Shown here: in pieces, positions 37,206 through 45,889 of the stretch
Position numbering within the stretch: the stretch's first letter is position 1
Layout: each line of letters begins with the position of its first letter
From: Hymenobacter sp. YIM 151500-1
Lineage (GTDB): Bacteria; Bacteroidota; Bacteroidia; Cytophagales; Hymenobacteraceae
Direction: 5' to 3'
Length of the DNA stretch: 64,000 nucleotides
NCBI RefSeq assembly: GCF_025979885.1
Contig: NZ_CP110139.1
Coordinates: 186,001 to 250,000 of the forward strand
Position numbers and translations under genes: made by a program
The notes under the pieces: model-generated
What the model was told of the DNA's origin: nothing
Seen by the model: the letters and a program-made list of their open reading frames with translations, nothing else
Databases searched by the model: none

Positions 37206-37542
37206 GGCGGCAGACTTCTTGCCTTTGGCGAGGCGTCTGCTCGCCGGCCCATGGGGCAAGTCTCCGGACTTGCGGCCGCGCAGCGGCCAGCCGGTACCGC
37301 GCCGTATAGACCGGTAGGGAAGAAAAATGTAACGCGAAGTTCCACTTCGCGAGGCGCGTTGACGATTGGTGTGGCATCGTTCCAACGCCTCGCGAAGTAC
37401 AACTTCGCGTTACAGTCTTTTAGCTGAGCGACAAATCCACGCGGCGCGGTTCCGGCTGGCCGCCTGCGGCGGCCGCCAGTCGGGAGACTGGCCCAATTCC
37501 CCGGCAGGCCGACGCCTCGCCAAAGGCGAGAAGTCTGCCGCC
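37206..37542. repeat. Long composite palindrome, family A copy 2
   Basis: Outer arms GGCGGCAGACTTCT...GGCGAGGCGTC and the matching GACGCCTCGCCAAAGGCGAG at the right end pair almost perfectly. The inner 87-base core (37328-37414) is the same unit as in the copies at 4979-5065 and 39797-39883, including the non-palindromic loop. It fills the ggt-glgB gap, where I see no gene. Confidence 0.88.
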
Positions 37543-37584
37543 AGCCTTACCACCTCGCGTAGTAAACGTTACAGCCAATCCCCG

Positions 37585-37592
37585 TAGTTTTG
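37585..37592 (+). promoter_or_regulatory. Candidate -7 promoter element upstream of glgB
   Basis: TAGTTTTG fits TAnnTTTG and ends 25 bases before the glgB ATG, a plausible distance to a start site. No clear -33 TTG box. It is outside the family A palindrome. Confidence 0.35.
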
Positions 37593-37617
37593 AGCCTGAC
37601 CTGAACCGTGCTGCGCC

Positions 37618-39663
37618 ATGACTACCGAACCAACCGCCTCCGACTCATCCGCCGCCGTGCTGCCGCTGGTGCAGCAAGACTCCTGGCTCACGCCCTACGA
37701 GCCCGTGCTGCTACGACGCCAGCAGCGCCTCGCTCAGCGCCTAGCCGACATCACGGCTCAGTGCGGGTCATTGGGCCGGTTTGCGCTGGCTCATCAGCGC
37801 CTGGGACTGAACTACGACGCCCGCCGCCGCGGCTATTGGTTTCGGGAGTGGGCGCCGGCCGCTGAAGGGTTGTTTCTGGTGGGCGACTTCAACGGCTGGG
37901 ACCGGCAGGCTACGCCCCTGCGCCGCCTCGAAGACGGCGTGTGGGAAGTGTTTCTGAGTGACAAAGACTACCAGGACCGCCTCACGCCCGGCTCCCGCTA
38001 CAAGGTGCACGTCGTGACCCAGCACGGGGCCAAAGACCGGCTGCCGGCCACCCTGCGCCGCGCCGTGCAGGACGAAGCCACCAAGGACTTCGCCGCCCAA
38101 GTGTGGCGCCCCGACACGCCTTTTACCTGGACCGACCAGAAGTTCCGGGTGCCCAACGCCGTGCGCGAGCCGCTGATTTACGAAGCTCACGTGGGCATGG
38201 CCCTGGAGGAAGGCCGCGTGGGCACCTACCGCGAGTTTGCCGACCATATCCTGCCCCGCATCCAGGCTGGCGGCTACAACTGCGTGCAGCTTATGGCCGT
38301 GATGGAGCACCCGTACTACGGCTCCTTCGGCTACCACGTGGCTAATTTCTTCGCCGTATCCTCCCGCTTCGGCACCCCCGACGACCTTAAGTACCTCGTC
38401 AACGAAGCGCACAATCGGGGCTTGGCCGTGCTGCTTGATGTGGTGCACTCCCACGCCGTGAAGAATGAGGCCGAAGGGCTGGCTGACTTCGACGGCTCGG
38501 GTGGGCAGTACTTTCACCCCGGCCCCCGCGGCAACCACCCCGGCTGGGACTCCAAGCTATTCGACTACGGCAAGCCCGAGGTGCAGCAGTTTCTGCTCAG
38601 CAACCTGCGCTACTGGCTCGAGGAGTTCCACTTCGACGGCTTCCGCTTCGACGGCATCACCTCCATGCTCTATCATCACCACGGCGAGGGCGTGAGCTTC
38701 GGGAGCTACGACCAGTATTTCGGGCCCGAGGTGGACGAAGACGCAGTGCTGTACTTGCAGCTGGCCGCCACGCTGACTCGCGAAATCAAGCGCAGCGCCC
38801 TGCTTATTGCCGAAGACATGAGCGGTATGCCCGGCCTGTGCCGGCCCATCCGGGAAGGCGGCATTGGTTTCGATTACCGCCTGGGCATGGGCATCCCGGA
38901 CTACTGGATCAAGCTGCTCAAGCACACCCGCGACGAAGACTGGAACCTGCATGACCTCTGGCACGTGCTTACCAACCGCCGCCCCGGCGAGAAAACCGTA
39001 GCCTACGCTGAAAGCCACGACCAGGCCCTGGTGGGCGACAAAACCCTGGCCCACTGGCTGCTGGACCGCGCCATCTACGACCACATGCACCGCGACGACC
39101 CCAGCCCCGTCGCGGCCCGCGGCGTGGCCTTGCACAAGCTCATCCGGCTGGCCACCCTGAGCCTGGGCGGCGAGGCCTACCTCAACTTTATCGGCAACGA
39201 GTTCGGCCACCCCGAATGGGTGGACTTTCCACGGGAAGGCAACAACTGGAGCCACCACTTCGCGCGCCGCCAGTGGAGCCTGGCCGATAATCCCGACCTG
39301 AAGTATCAGTTTCTGCTTCACTTCGACCAGGCCATGCTGCACCTGGCCCGCACCACCCGCCTACTGGCGGCCGGCCCCGCCCGCCTGCTCAACCTCGACC
39401 CCACCAACCAAGTCCTCATTTTTGAGCGCGGCGGCCTGGTGTTCGTCTTCAGCTTCCACGTAGACCGCAGCGTGCCCGACTACCGCTTTTTCGTGCCCCA
39501 GCCCGGCCGCTACCGCGTCCTGCTGTCCTCCGACGCCACCCGTTTCGGCGGCTTCGGCCGCGTGGATGAGCAGTTTGTGTACGAAACCTTCCGGGAAGAT
39601 GGAGTGGACAAGCTGAGCCTGTACGTGACGAACCGCACGGCGCTGGTGCTGGCGCGAATGTAG
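37618..39663 (+). CDS. glgB: 1,4-alpha-glucan (glycogen) branching enzyme
   Basis: 681 residues, the length of the eukaryote-like GH13_8 branching enzymes. An N-terminal CBM48 domain (YWFREWAPAAEGLFLVGDFN, then GWDR) precedes the barrel: DVVHSHAVKN, GFRFDGITSMLYHHHG (nucleophile), LIAEDMSGMPG (acid) and YAESHDQALVGDKT. It transfers alpha-1,4 chains to 1,6 positions to branch glycogen in the cytosol. No synthase, ADP-glucose pyrophosphorylase or debranching gene is adjacent; the nearest possible partners are the GT-B half gene (40544-41587) and the GH31 gene at 41982. Flanked on both sides by family A palindromes. Confidence 0.93.
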   Translation: MTTEPTASDSSAAVLPLVQQDSWLTPYEPVLLRRQQRLAQRLADITAQCGSLGRFALAHQRLGLNYDARRRGYWFREWAPAAEGLFLVGDFNGWDRQATPLRRLEDGVWEVFLSDKDYQDRLTPGSRYKVHVVTQHGAKDRLPATLRRAVQDEATKDFAAQVWRPDTPFTWTDQKFRVPNAVREPLIYEAHVGMALEEGRVGTYREFADHILPRIQAGGYNCVQLMAVMEHPYYGSFGYHVANFFAVSSRFGTPDDLKYLVNEAHNRGLAVLLDVVHSHAVKNEAEGLADFDGSGGQYFHPGPRGNHPGWDSKLFDYGKPEVQQFLLSNLRYWLEEFHFDGFRFDGITSMLYHHHGEGVSFGSYDQYFGPEVDEDAVLYLQLAATLTREIKRSALLIAEDMSGMPGLCRPIREGGIGFDYRLGMGIPDYWIKLLKHTRDEDWNLHDLWHVLTNRRPGEKTVAYAESHDQALVGDKTLAHWLLDRAIYDHMHRDDPSPVAARGVALHKLIRLATLSLGGEAYLNFIGNEFGHPEWVDFPREGNNWSHHFARRQWSLADNPDLKYQFLLHFDQAMLHLARTTRLLAAGPARLLNLDPTNQVLIFERGGLVFVFSFHVDRSVPDYRFFVPQPGRYRVLLSSDATRFGGFGRVDEQFVYETFREDGVDKLSLYVTNRTALVLARM

Positions 39664-39666
39664 CCG

Positions 39667-40010
39667 CTGGCGGCAGACTTGCCAGCAGAGCTGGCGCGTC
39701 TGCCCGCCGGTAGATGGGGCAAGTCTCCCGACTTGCGGCCGCCGCAGGCGGCTAGCCGGCATGGCGCCGCGTGGATTTGTCGCTCAGCTAAAAGACTGTA
39801 ACGCGAAGTTTCACTTCGCGAGGCGTTGGAACGATGCCACACCAATCGTCCACGTGCCTCGCGAAGTACAACTTCGCGTTACAGTCTTCTGTCCCACTCC
39901 TTGTTCATGCGGCGCGGTACCGGCTGGCCGCTGCGCGGCCGCAAGTCGGGAGACTTGCCCCATTCCCCGGCGGGCAGACGCGCCAGCAAAGCTGGCAAGT
40001 CTGCCGCCAG
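39667..40010. repeat. Long composite palindrome, family A copy 3 (reverse orientation)
   Basis: The 87-base core (39797-39883) is inverted compared with the other copies, judged by the asymmetric loop, which here reads GGAACGATGCCACACCAATC. Outer arms CTGGCGGCAGACTTGCCAGC and GCTGGCAAGTCTGCCGCCAG pair perfectly. An extra short unit follows to 40024. No gene lies between glgB and the DUF1905 gene. Confidence 0.88.
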
Positions 40011-40027
40011 AAGTCTGCCGCCAGTAA

Positions 40028-40513
40028 TTACTGCTTTGTCTTTCGGCCGGAACGGGCTATTTCCAGGGCGTCTTCGATGCGCTGGGTGCGGGCATCGGGT
40101 TTTTTGGTGCGGGCAATGCGCTGGGCTAGCTCTTTGCGCTTGGCGTAGGGCAGCTCGTCGAAGCGGGGGCGCAGGCCGGCCCGGTCCAGGGCCCGGTCCA
40201 GGTCGTCGGGGAGTTGCAGGCCGGTGGCGTCGGTGTCGCGCTCCAGCACCACGCGCACGGTTTCGGTCCAGGTCTTGCCGATGGCGTTGCGGATTTCCTT
40301 TTTCACCGGCAGCACGTGCTGCCCGTCGCCCAGGGGCGTCAGGTTGAGGCGGATGGGGAAGCCGTCGATGGTGCCGCGCACGGGCAGCACGCCCTTCACG
40401 CCGTACACCTCGGGCACGCTGAAGGGCACCAGCAGAAACACGCCGCTGTCGGCGCCGTCCATTTCCAGCGCGGCCTCAAACTCGTGGCGCGGCGCCGCTA
40501 CAGATTCACTCAT
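40028..40513 (-). CDS. DUF1905/YdeI-type protein
   Basis: 161 residues. The N-terminal DUF1905 barrel is seen in HEFEAALEMDGADSGVFLLV and VRGTIDGFPIRLNLTPLGDG, followed by VKKEIRNAIGK. The C-terminal helices (LRPRFDELPYAKRKELAQRI, then KKPDARTQRIEDAL) belong to the YdeI/OmdA bacteriocin-protection-like family. Function unknown. It is a distant relation of the YdeI-type protein at 22887-23465, which lacks the DUF1905 part. The next gene upstream, on the same strand, is the GT-B half gene 30 bases away. Confidence 0.82.
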   Translation of the reverse strand: MSESVAAPRHEFEAALEMDGADSGVFLLVPFSVPEVYGVKGVLPVRGTIDGFPIRLNLTPLGDGQHVLPVKKEIRNAIGKTWTETVRVVLERDTDATGLQLPDDLDRALDRAGLRPRFDELPYAKRKELAQRIARTKKPDARTQRIEDALEIARSGRKTKQ

Positions 40514-40543
40514 GAGCTAGAAAAACGAAGAGAAAACAACCAG

Positions 40544-41587
40544 CTAGCGGCCGGCAAAAGATGATTCCAGGCGCTGCAGAGCCGCGTGCACGGCCTCGGC
40601 ATCGGTGGCGGCGGCCACCCGCAGACGGTGGGGCGGCAGCGGGTAGGTGGCGCGCAGGCGCTGGGCCAGCTCCTCAGAAGAAGCCAGCACCAGGTCGGCG
40701 CGGCGCAGGGCCAGGCGCTCCAGCTCCTGGCCCCAGCCCCGGTCGGCGGGGGTGGGGCGGTCCTGGGCCAGGGAGTGCACGTGCAGGGCCAGGGGCCGGC
40801 CGGTTTGCTGCCGGATTTCCAGGGCCGCCAGCCAGGTAGGCCACTCGGTAGCATAAATCACGGCAAACTCCTCCGCCAGCGCCCGGCGCGTAGCCAGGCG
40901 GGCGTACTGAATTACCTGCCGGTTGAGGTCGGCGTCGGGGGAAAGCTCAGCGGCCAGCGCGGCGGGCACCGCCGGCACCGGCTCGGCCGCGGTTGGCGCG
41001 TCCGGCACCAGGTCATCGGCGGGTTGGCTGAGGGCGTGGGCCTCGGTAGCGGCCGGCTCAGCGGGGGTGGCAAAGTCGTCCTCGTTGAGCAAGAGTTCCG
41101 CGGCTGGTGCAGCAAGAGTAGCCAAAGCGGCAGCCGTTGTCGGCTCCCCCTGTTCGGCATCATCGGCTGGCGAAGCGGCCGAAAAGCCGGGTCCGGCCTC
41201 CGCGTTTTCCCCCGTGCTGCTGGCCGCCACTGGCGCCGGCGTGCTGCCCAGGTACGGGGCCGCGGGCACGGCCCGGCCGGGGCGGGTGCCGGGCGCCTGG
41301 GCCGCGGCATCGGCGCCCTGGTACGGGGCGGCTGGGTGCTGCCAGCCGGCAGGCCGGGCCGGACGCGCCGGAGTAGGCAGGTCAGAGGGCGGAAAGCTGA
41401 AAACAGCAGTGGCCCAAATGCCCGTCGCAGCCAGGGCGGGAGCCGCATGAGGCAGCAGCACGGTCAGGGCGGCGCGCGAAGTCAGGCCCCGCAGCAACTC
41501 AGGCAAGTGCGCCGCCGGAGCCCCGCCAGCTAGGGGAGAAGCGCCGTTCCAGCCAAGCAACAACACAGGAACAGGAGCAGATATCAT
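40544..41587 (-). CDS. Glycosyltransferase N-terminal half (GT-B fold, glycogen synthase-like) with a large low-complexity insertion
   Basis: 347 residues from the ATG at 41587. Residues 1-65 (VPVLLLGWNGASPLAGGAPA, LTVLLPHAAP) and 215-347 (FAVIYATEWPTWLAALEI, HVHSLAQDRP, ADLVLASSEELAQRL) together form the first Rossmann domain of GT-B enzymes of the glycogen synthase kind. Between them lies about 140 residues of Ala/Pro/Glu-rich, probably disordered sequence. The second GT-B domain, which binds the nucleotide sugar, is missing: the stop comes just where it should begin. It is therefore unlikely to be an active transferase as such. Its place between glgB and a GH31 gene suggests a tie to glycogen. 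Confidence 0.65.
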   Translation of the reverse strand: MISAPVPVLLLGWNGASPLAGGAPAAHLPELLRGLTSRAALTVLLPHAAPALAATGIWATAVFSFPPSDLPTPARPARPAGWQHPAAPYQGADAAAQAPGTRPGRAVPAAPYLGSTPAPVAASSTGENAEAGPGFSAASPADDAEQGEPTTAAALATLAAPAAELLLNEDDFATPAEPAATEAHALSQPADDLVPDAPTAAEPVPAVPAALAAELSPDADLNRQVIQYARLATRRALAEEFAVIYATEWPTWLAALEIRQQTGRPLALHVHSLAQDRPTPADRGWGQELERLALRRADLVLASSEELAQRLRATYPLPPHRLRVAAATDAEAVHAALQRLESSFAGR

Positions 41588-41981
41588 AGTGAAAACAGTA
41601 CGGGCCAGCTGTGGCAAGGTAGAGAAAAATGCGGCCCGCCGTGCCTCTGATATAGTATTTAACTGTTGCTGAGCTTGTTTGGAAGCAGAAGCTAAAAGCT
41701 AGAGCTGGTTGCTTTCCTTGTCAACTGTCGCGCATCAAGCGAGGGTGGGCTAGAGGTGGTTGATAGATGGCAGAACGTCAACTAGAAGCTAGCGCTAGAG
41801 CTCCTCTCCTTTTCGGAGAGGGGTGGGGGTGAGGCAACCAGAGCTAAAAATTCGCCTTAGCCACATTCCTGCTACCTCCACCGCAGGAAGTGGGTCGAAT
41901 CGTTTTTACCTTGCAGTCTTTCCGCAACAGCATCCGGTGTGGCCCGAAGTTGTTGCCTTCTCTTTCCCGCATTCTTGCCGT
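41588..41981. other. Gap of 390 bases with a family C repeat
   Basis: 41690-41850 carries family C words: GCTAGAGCT at the left and CTAGAGCTCCTCTCC, then GGAGAGGGGTGGGGGTGAGG on the right. The rest is the leader of the GH31 gene at 41982, which contains TTTTTACCTTGC about 80 bases before the start, a weak -7-like element. No gene is seen. Confidence 0.6.
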
Positions 41982-44414
41982 ATGGCCGACTCTTTCCAGG
42001 AAAACAATTACATGGTCAACGACCTGGCCGCGCGTTCCAAGCAGGAACTCGTCCCCGGCCGGGTTCTAACAGGCGAGCAGCAGGGCGCCGACTTCCTGTT
42101 TCGCTGCGACAATGGGGCGCAGCTGCTGCTCCAGGTTATTTCCGATAAAATTCTGCGCTTCCGCTACGCCACGGAGGCCGGTTTCGCGCCCGATTTCAGC
42201 TACGCCTTCCCCGAGGGCGTGCCCGCCCGCCAAGCGCCCGAGTTTCTGGAGTTCCGGGACAAGGCCGACCACTTCCGCATCACCACCGACCGGCTTATCT
42301 GCGTGGTTGACAAGGAAAACCTGCGTACCCGCGTGCTCAACCGCTCGGGCTTGGTGCTGAGCGAAGACGAAAAAGGCTTTCACTGGGAGTACGAGTACGA
42401 AACCGGCAACGACATCGTGAAGATGAGCAAGCTGGTGCAGAGCGGCGCCCACTACTACGGCCTCGGCGACAAGCCCGACAACATGAACCTGCGCGGGCGG
42501 CAGTTCACCAACTGGGGCACCGACACCTACGGCTACCAGAAAGGCTCCGACCCGCTCTACAAGAATATTCCCTTCTTCCTGGCTCTGCACCAGCGCATTG
42601 CCCACGGCATCTTCTTCGACAACTCCTTCCGGGCCGGGTTCGACTTTGCGGCCGAGCGCGCCGACGTGGCTTCGTTCTGGGCCCAGGGCGGGGAGATGAA
42701 TTACTACTTCATCTACGGCCCCTCGCTGCTGGAAGTCACCCAGGAATACACCCGCCTCACGTGCCCACCCGAGCTGCCCCCGCTCTGGGCCCTGGGCTAC
42801 CACCAGTGCAAGTGGAGCTACTACCCCGAAAGCCAGGTCAAGGCTATTGCCCAGGGCTTCAGGAGCCGGCAAATTCCCTGCGACGCCCTGTATCTAGACA
42901 TCGACTACATGGACGGCTACCGGTGCTTTACCTGGAGCCCCACCCACTTCCCCGAGCCCCGGCGCATGGTGCAGGAGCTGGCCGAAGACGGCTTCAAGAC
43001 CATCGTCATCATCGACCCCGGTATCAAGATTGACCCCAACTATTCCGTCTACCGCGAAGGGCTGGAGCACGACTACTTCTGCCGCCGCGCCGATGGGCCG
43101 CTGATGAAGGGCTCGGTGTGGCCCGGCCTCTGCAACTTCCCCGATTACACCCGCCCGCAGGTGCGAGAGTGGTGGGCAGGTTTATTTAAAGGCCTGATCC
43201 AGGAAACCGGCGTGCGGGGCGTGTGGAACGACATGAACGAGCCGGCCGTGTTCGAGAAGGGTACTTTCCCCGATGATGTGCGCTTCCACTACGAAGGCCA
43301 CTCCGCCTCCCACCGCAAGGCCCACAACATCTACGGCATGCAGATGGCGCGGGCCACGGCCGCGGGCGTCAAGCAGTTCAGCTACCCCAACCGGCCCTTC
43401 ACCATCACGCGCAGCACCTACGCCGGCGGGCAGCGCTACTCCTCCGGCTGGACCGGCGACAACATCGCCAGCTGGGAGCACCTGTGGCTGGCCAACATTC
43501 AGTGCCAGCGCCTGAGCATCAGCGGGTTCAGCTTTATCGGGTCCGATATCGGCGGGTTTATCGACACGCCCGACGGCGAGCTGTACGTGCGCTGGGTGGC
43601 CCTGGGGGCCTTCCACCCCTTCTTCCGCACCCACTCCTCCGGCGACCACGGCGACCAGGAGCCCTGGAGCTTCGGCGAGGACTACATGGCCCTGGCCCGC
43701 AGCTTCATTGAGCTGCGCTACCGCCTGCTGCCCTACATGTACACCACGTTTTGGCAGTACGTGCAGCAGGGCACGCCCATGCTGCGCCCCCTGGCCTTCC
43801 TCGACCAGACCGACCCCGAAACCTACCTGCGCATGGCCGAGTTCAGCCTCGGCGACCACCTGCTGGTGTGCCCCATCACCCAGGCCGGCGCCGATGGCCG
43901 CTGGATGTACCTGCCCAAAGGGGAATGGTTCTACTACTACACCGACGAGCCCAAGCAGGGTGGGGCCGAGGTGTGGGCCGCCGCCGGCCTCGACCGGATT
44001 CCGCTGTTTGTGCGGGCCGGGGCCGTGGTGCCCATGTACCCACTCATGCAATATGTGGGCGAGAAAACGGTGGATGAGCTGACCCTGCACGTCTACTTCA
44101 AGCAGGGCCAGCAAACCAGCGTGCTTTACGACGACGGCGGCGAAGGCTACGGCTACGAGCAGGGCCAGCACACCACCCGCCACTTCCGCGTCACGGGCAC
44201 AGAGCAGGGCCTGTTGCTGCAGCAGGAAATCGAAGGCCCGTACCAGCCCACCTGGACCGCCTACCGCGTGGTGCTACACGGCTTGCCCTTCGCCGCCACC
44301 GCCTTCAGCACCGACGGCCAGCCCGCCGAAGCCACCGAGTTCACCACCGAAACCGGCTTGATGCTGCCCGCTGTGATAGTAGGGGCTGACTTCACGGAAC
44401 TGGTGGTGGGGTAG
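41982..44414 (+). CDS. Alpha-glucosidase, glycoside hydrolase family 31 (cytosolic)
   Basis: 810 residues, no signal peptide. The N-terminal beta-sandwich (to about 260) ends with YYGLGDKPDNMNLRG. The GH31 barrel has DALYLDIDYMDGYRCFTWSP, nucleophile Asp in GVWNDMNEPAVF, acid/base Asp in SSGWTGDNIASWEHL, and IGGFIDTPDGELYVRW with HSSGDHGDQEPW. It removes alpha-linked glucose from oligosaccharides, completing intracellular maltodextrin or glycogen breakdown. The ATG at 41982 is chosen; a second ATG at 42012 starts a typical family N-terminus (MVNDLAARSKQ) and may be the true one. Only distantly related to the secreted GH31 of this window. Confidence 0.93.
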   Translation: MADSFQENNYMVNDLAARSKQELVPGRVLTGEQQGADFLFRCDNGAQLLLQVISDKILRFRYATEAGFAPDFSYAFPEGVPARQAPEFLEFRDKADHFRITTDRLICVVDKENLRTRVLNRSGLVLSEDEKGFHWEYEYETGNDIVKMSKLVQSGAHYYGLGDKPDNMNLRGRQFTNWGTDTYGYQKGSDPLYKNIPFFLALHQRIAHGIFFDNSFRAGFDFAAERADVASFWAQGGEMNYYFIYGPSLLEVTQEYTRLTCPPELPPLWALGYHQCKWSYYPESQVKAIAQGFRSRQIPCDALYLDIDYMDGYRCFTWSPTHFPEPRRMVQELAEDGFKTIVIIDPGIKIDPNYSVYREGLEHDYFCRRADGPLMKGSVWPGLCNFPDYTRPQVREWWAGLFKGLIQETGVRGVWNDMNEPAVFEKGTFPDDVRFHYEGHSASHRKAHNIYGMQMARATAAGVKQFSYPNRPFTITRSTYAGGQRYSSGWTGDNIASWEHLWLANIQCQRLSISGFSFIGSDIGGFIDTPDGELYVRWVALGAFHPFFRTHSSGDHGDQEPWSFGEDYMALARSFIELRYRLLPYMYTTFWQYVQQGTPMLRPLAFLDQTDPETYLRMAEFSLGDHLLVCPITQAGADGRWMYLPKGEWFYYYTDEPKQGGAEVWAAAGLDRIPLFVRAGAVVPMYPLMQYVGEKTVDELTLHVYFKQGQQTSVLYDDGGEGYGYEQGQHTTRHFRVTGTEQGLLLQQEIEGPYQPTWTAYRVVLHGLPFAATAFSTDGQPAEATEFTTETGLMLPAVIVGADFTELVVG

Positions 44415-44473
44415 AAAGGACTAGAAAAAGAGTTACGCCGTTCAGCAGGGTATAATGCCCGCTGCTGAGCCTA

Positions 44474-44844
44474 GTGCGGGCGCCCGTTAGCGACATACAT
44501 CACGAAGTTGCCATCGGTTTGCTTGGTGCAAAACGCGCCGGGTTGCTTTGGATGCAAAAACTCCAACGCACGGAACCATCCGACTGGCGATGCATCACCA
44601 TGTTGCCGCCGCCTTACATACACATCCAGTACTGGCCACCGCTCAATTGCAGGTACTGGCCGGCCTTGCGCCGCTCGTTGATTCACAAGGCACTTTCGCC
44701 GTTGGCATCGGCGGTAGCGGAAGCAGCGACGGGTGCCTTGGGGGTGGTAGGCTCTTGTTTGGAGCGGCCGGTGGCCAGCACGGCCAGCAGCGAAAAGGAA
44801 AAGAGGCTTTTCCATTGGCGGTACAAAGCGAGGTAACAGTTCAT
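44474..44844 (-). pseudogene. Degraded secreted bulb-type (B_lectin) mannose-binding lectin gene
   Basis: From an ATG at 44844 the frame reads a signal peptide (WKSLFSFSLLAVLATGR, where a lipobox Cys appears replaced by Arg). It hits an in-frame TGA (44685-44683), resumes as INERRKAGQYLQLSGGQYWM, then meets a TAA (44616-44614) and resumes as GGGNMVMHRQSDGSVRWSF. After a frameshift the end reads FCTKQTDGNFVMYVANGRPH. The GQYL, GGNMV and QTDGNFVMY words are the repeated strands of bulb-type lectins. Two stops plus a frameshift make it a clear pseudogene. It sits just downstream of the T6SS cargo operon. Confidence 0.65.
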
Positions 44845-44965
44845 TGTCCGCGCTTCGGTGAAACCAAGCTTAGGCAGCTACCGAAACCGCTTTTAGAGCC
44901 AAACTGCAGGCAAATATCACCTTATCTTATACCAGTGCTTTTCTCTACGCCCACTGCAAGCAAAA

Positions 44966-45406
44966 TTACAAAAGCCACTCAGGTATTGATTTAGCTGGTC
45001 GCGGGTAAACTTTCAAGTCTTGTTTGTAGAGTGCAATCGGTATGGGTTCTTCAAATGCGGGCTGGTTGTAATAATCATAGCGCACTGTTGGCGTTCTGCC
45101 GTCCTTATAAAAACGTATTTCTATTGTATACCACGCACCCCTTGTAGCGTCATATGTTAACTCTCTTATCTGCTCCAGAAAGTTGCCAATTGCATTGTTG
45201 TCGCTATCTTCATTGATATAATCCAAGTCAAATGTGCTATACTCAATTTCCTCATCATTGTTTGATATTGTATACCACGATCTTGTTTCAGTTACGGAAC
45301 CTACAATGTATCCTTCAATTCGGAGCAAATTCCAATTTTTCTCCGGCACTAATGTAGTGGCAATACGAAGTATTTGAGTTAAGCAAAAATCTATTTCCTT
45401 TTGCAT
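44966..45406 (-). CDS. Putative immunity protein, YezG-like (DUF600-type)
   Basis: 146 residues, AT-rich DNA. The order of features, VPEKNWNLLRIEGYIVGSV, then SYTISNN-like acidic strands, FLEQIRELTYDATRGAWYTI, and RFYKDGRTPTVRYDY, resembles the YezG family of immunity proteins that pair with nuclease toxins. The match is by pattern only and moderate. It follows the SUKH gene after 10 bases in the same transcript direction, so it is the last gene of the vgrG-effector operon and may give a second layer of immunity or protect against a toxin tip lost by exchange. Confidence 0.6.
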   Translation of the reverse strand: MQKEIDFCLTQILRIATTLVPEKNWNLLRIEGYIVGSVTETRSWYTISNNDEEIEYSTFDLDYINEDSDNNAIGNFLEQIRELTYDATRGAWYTIEIRFYKDGRTPTVRYDYYNQPAFEEPIPIALYKQDLKVYPRPAKSIPEWLL

Positions 45407-45416
45407 GTCTTAAGCA

Positions 45417-45866
45417 TTAAGATTCGTTAGGCTGTAGTAAATGTACAAATTCTGTGAACGAATCAGCTATATGAGTTAAATTTTCAAAGTAATCGGAGCC
45501 ATTTTCTTCTGCTTCTTCTTCATGTCTCCAAAACGCAATCACTCCTTTATTTTTCTTATACAAAGACATAATATACAGGTTGCCGCCAGAGTCAGTGCCA
45601 ATTGGCATGTACCACGATGGTATACGCCCTTCATAAACATCCAGCGCATTAAACAAACTAGCCCAGGCGGGTTCTTCTATCATACTATACAACCATTTCA
45701 CCTCCACATCAGTACCGGCTACCTTGCTATACAAAGGCCGGCCTCCATTATGTTGAAGTAAGAAATCTTTGTAATCACTGGGTAGTGTAATCTCATTTGT
45801 TTCCTCAAATTCAGCAATGTCTGCTGGATTTACTGGGCCAAAAGGGTTGCTGTTCTCAAGTTGCAT
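45417..45866 (-). CDS. SUKH-family (SMI1/KNR4) immunity protein
   Basis: 149 residues. SUKH signature: DIAEFEETNEITLPSDYKDF then LLQHNGGRPLY, the middle WYMPIGTDSGGNLYIMSL and the late ADSFTEFVHLL. It lies 23 bases after the PAAR/Hint/WHH effector gene and is taken as its immunity protein. It shares the same family with the SUKH protein of the other cassette (7412-7873), with similar final motif (DTFTEFCDLL there), but the sequences are clearly different, as expected for immunity to different toxin tips. AT-rich compared with the genome norm. Confidence 0.85.
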   Translation of the reverse strand: MQLENSNPFGPVNPADIAEFEETNEITLPSDYKDFLLQHNGGRPLYSKVAGTDVEVKWLYSMIEEPAWASLFNALDVYEGRIPSWYMPIGTDSGGNLYIMSLYKKNKGVIAFWRHEEEAEENGSDYFENLTHIADSFTEFVHLLQPNES

Positions 45867-45889
45867 GACGAGGCAAGTTAGGTTACTTT

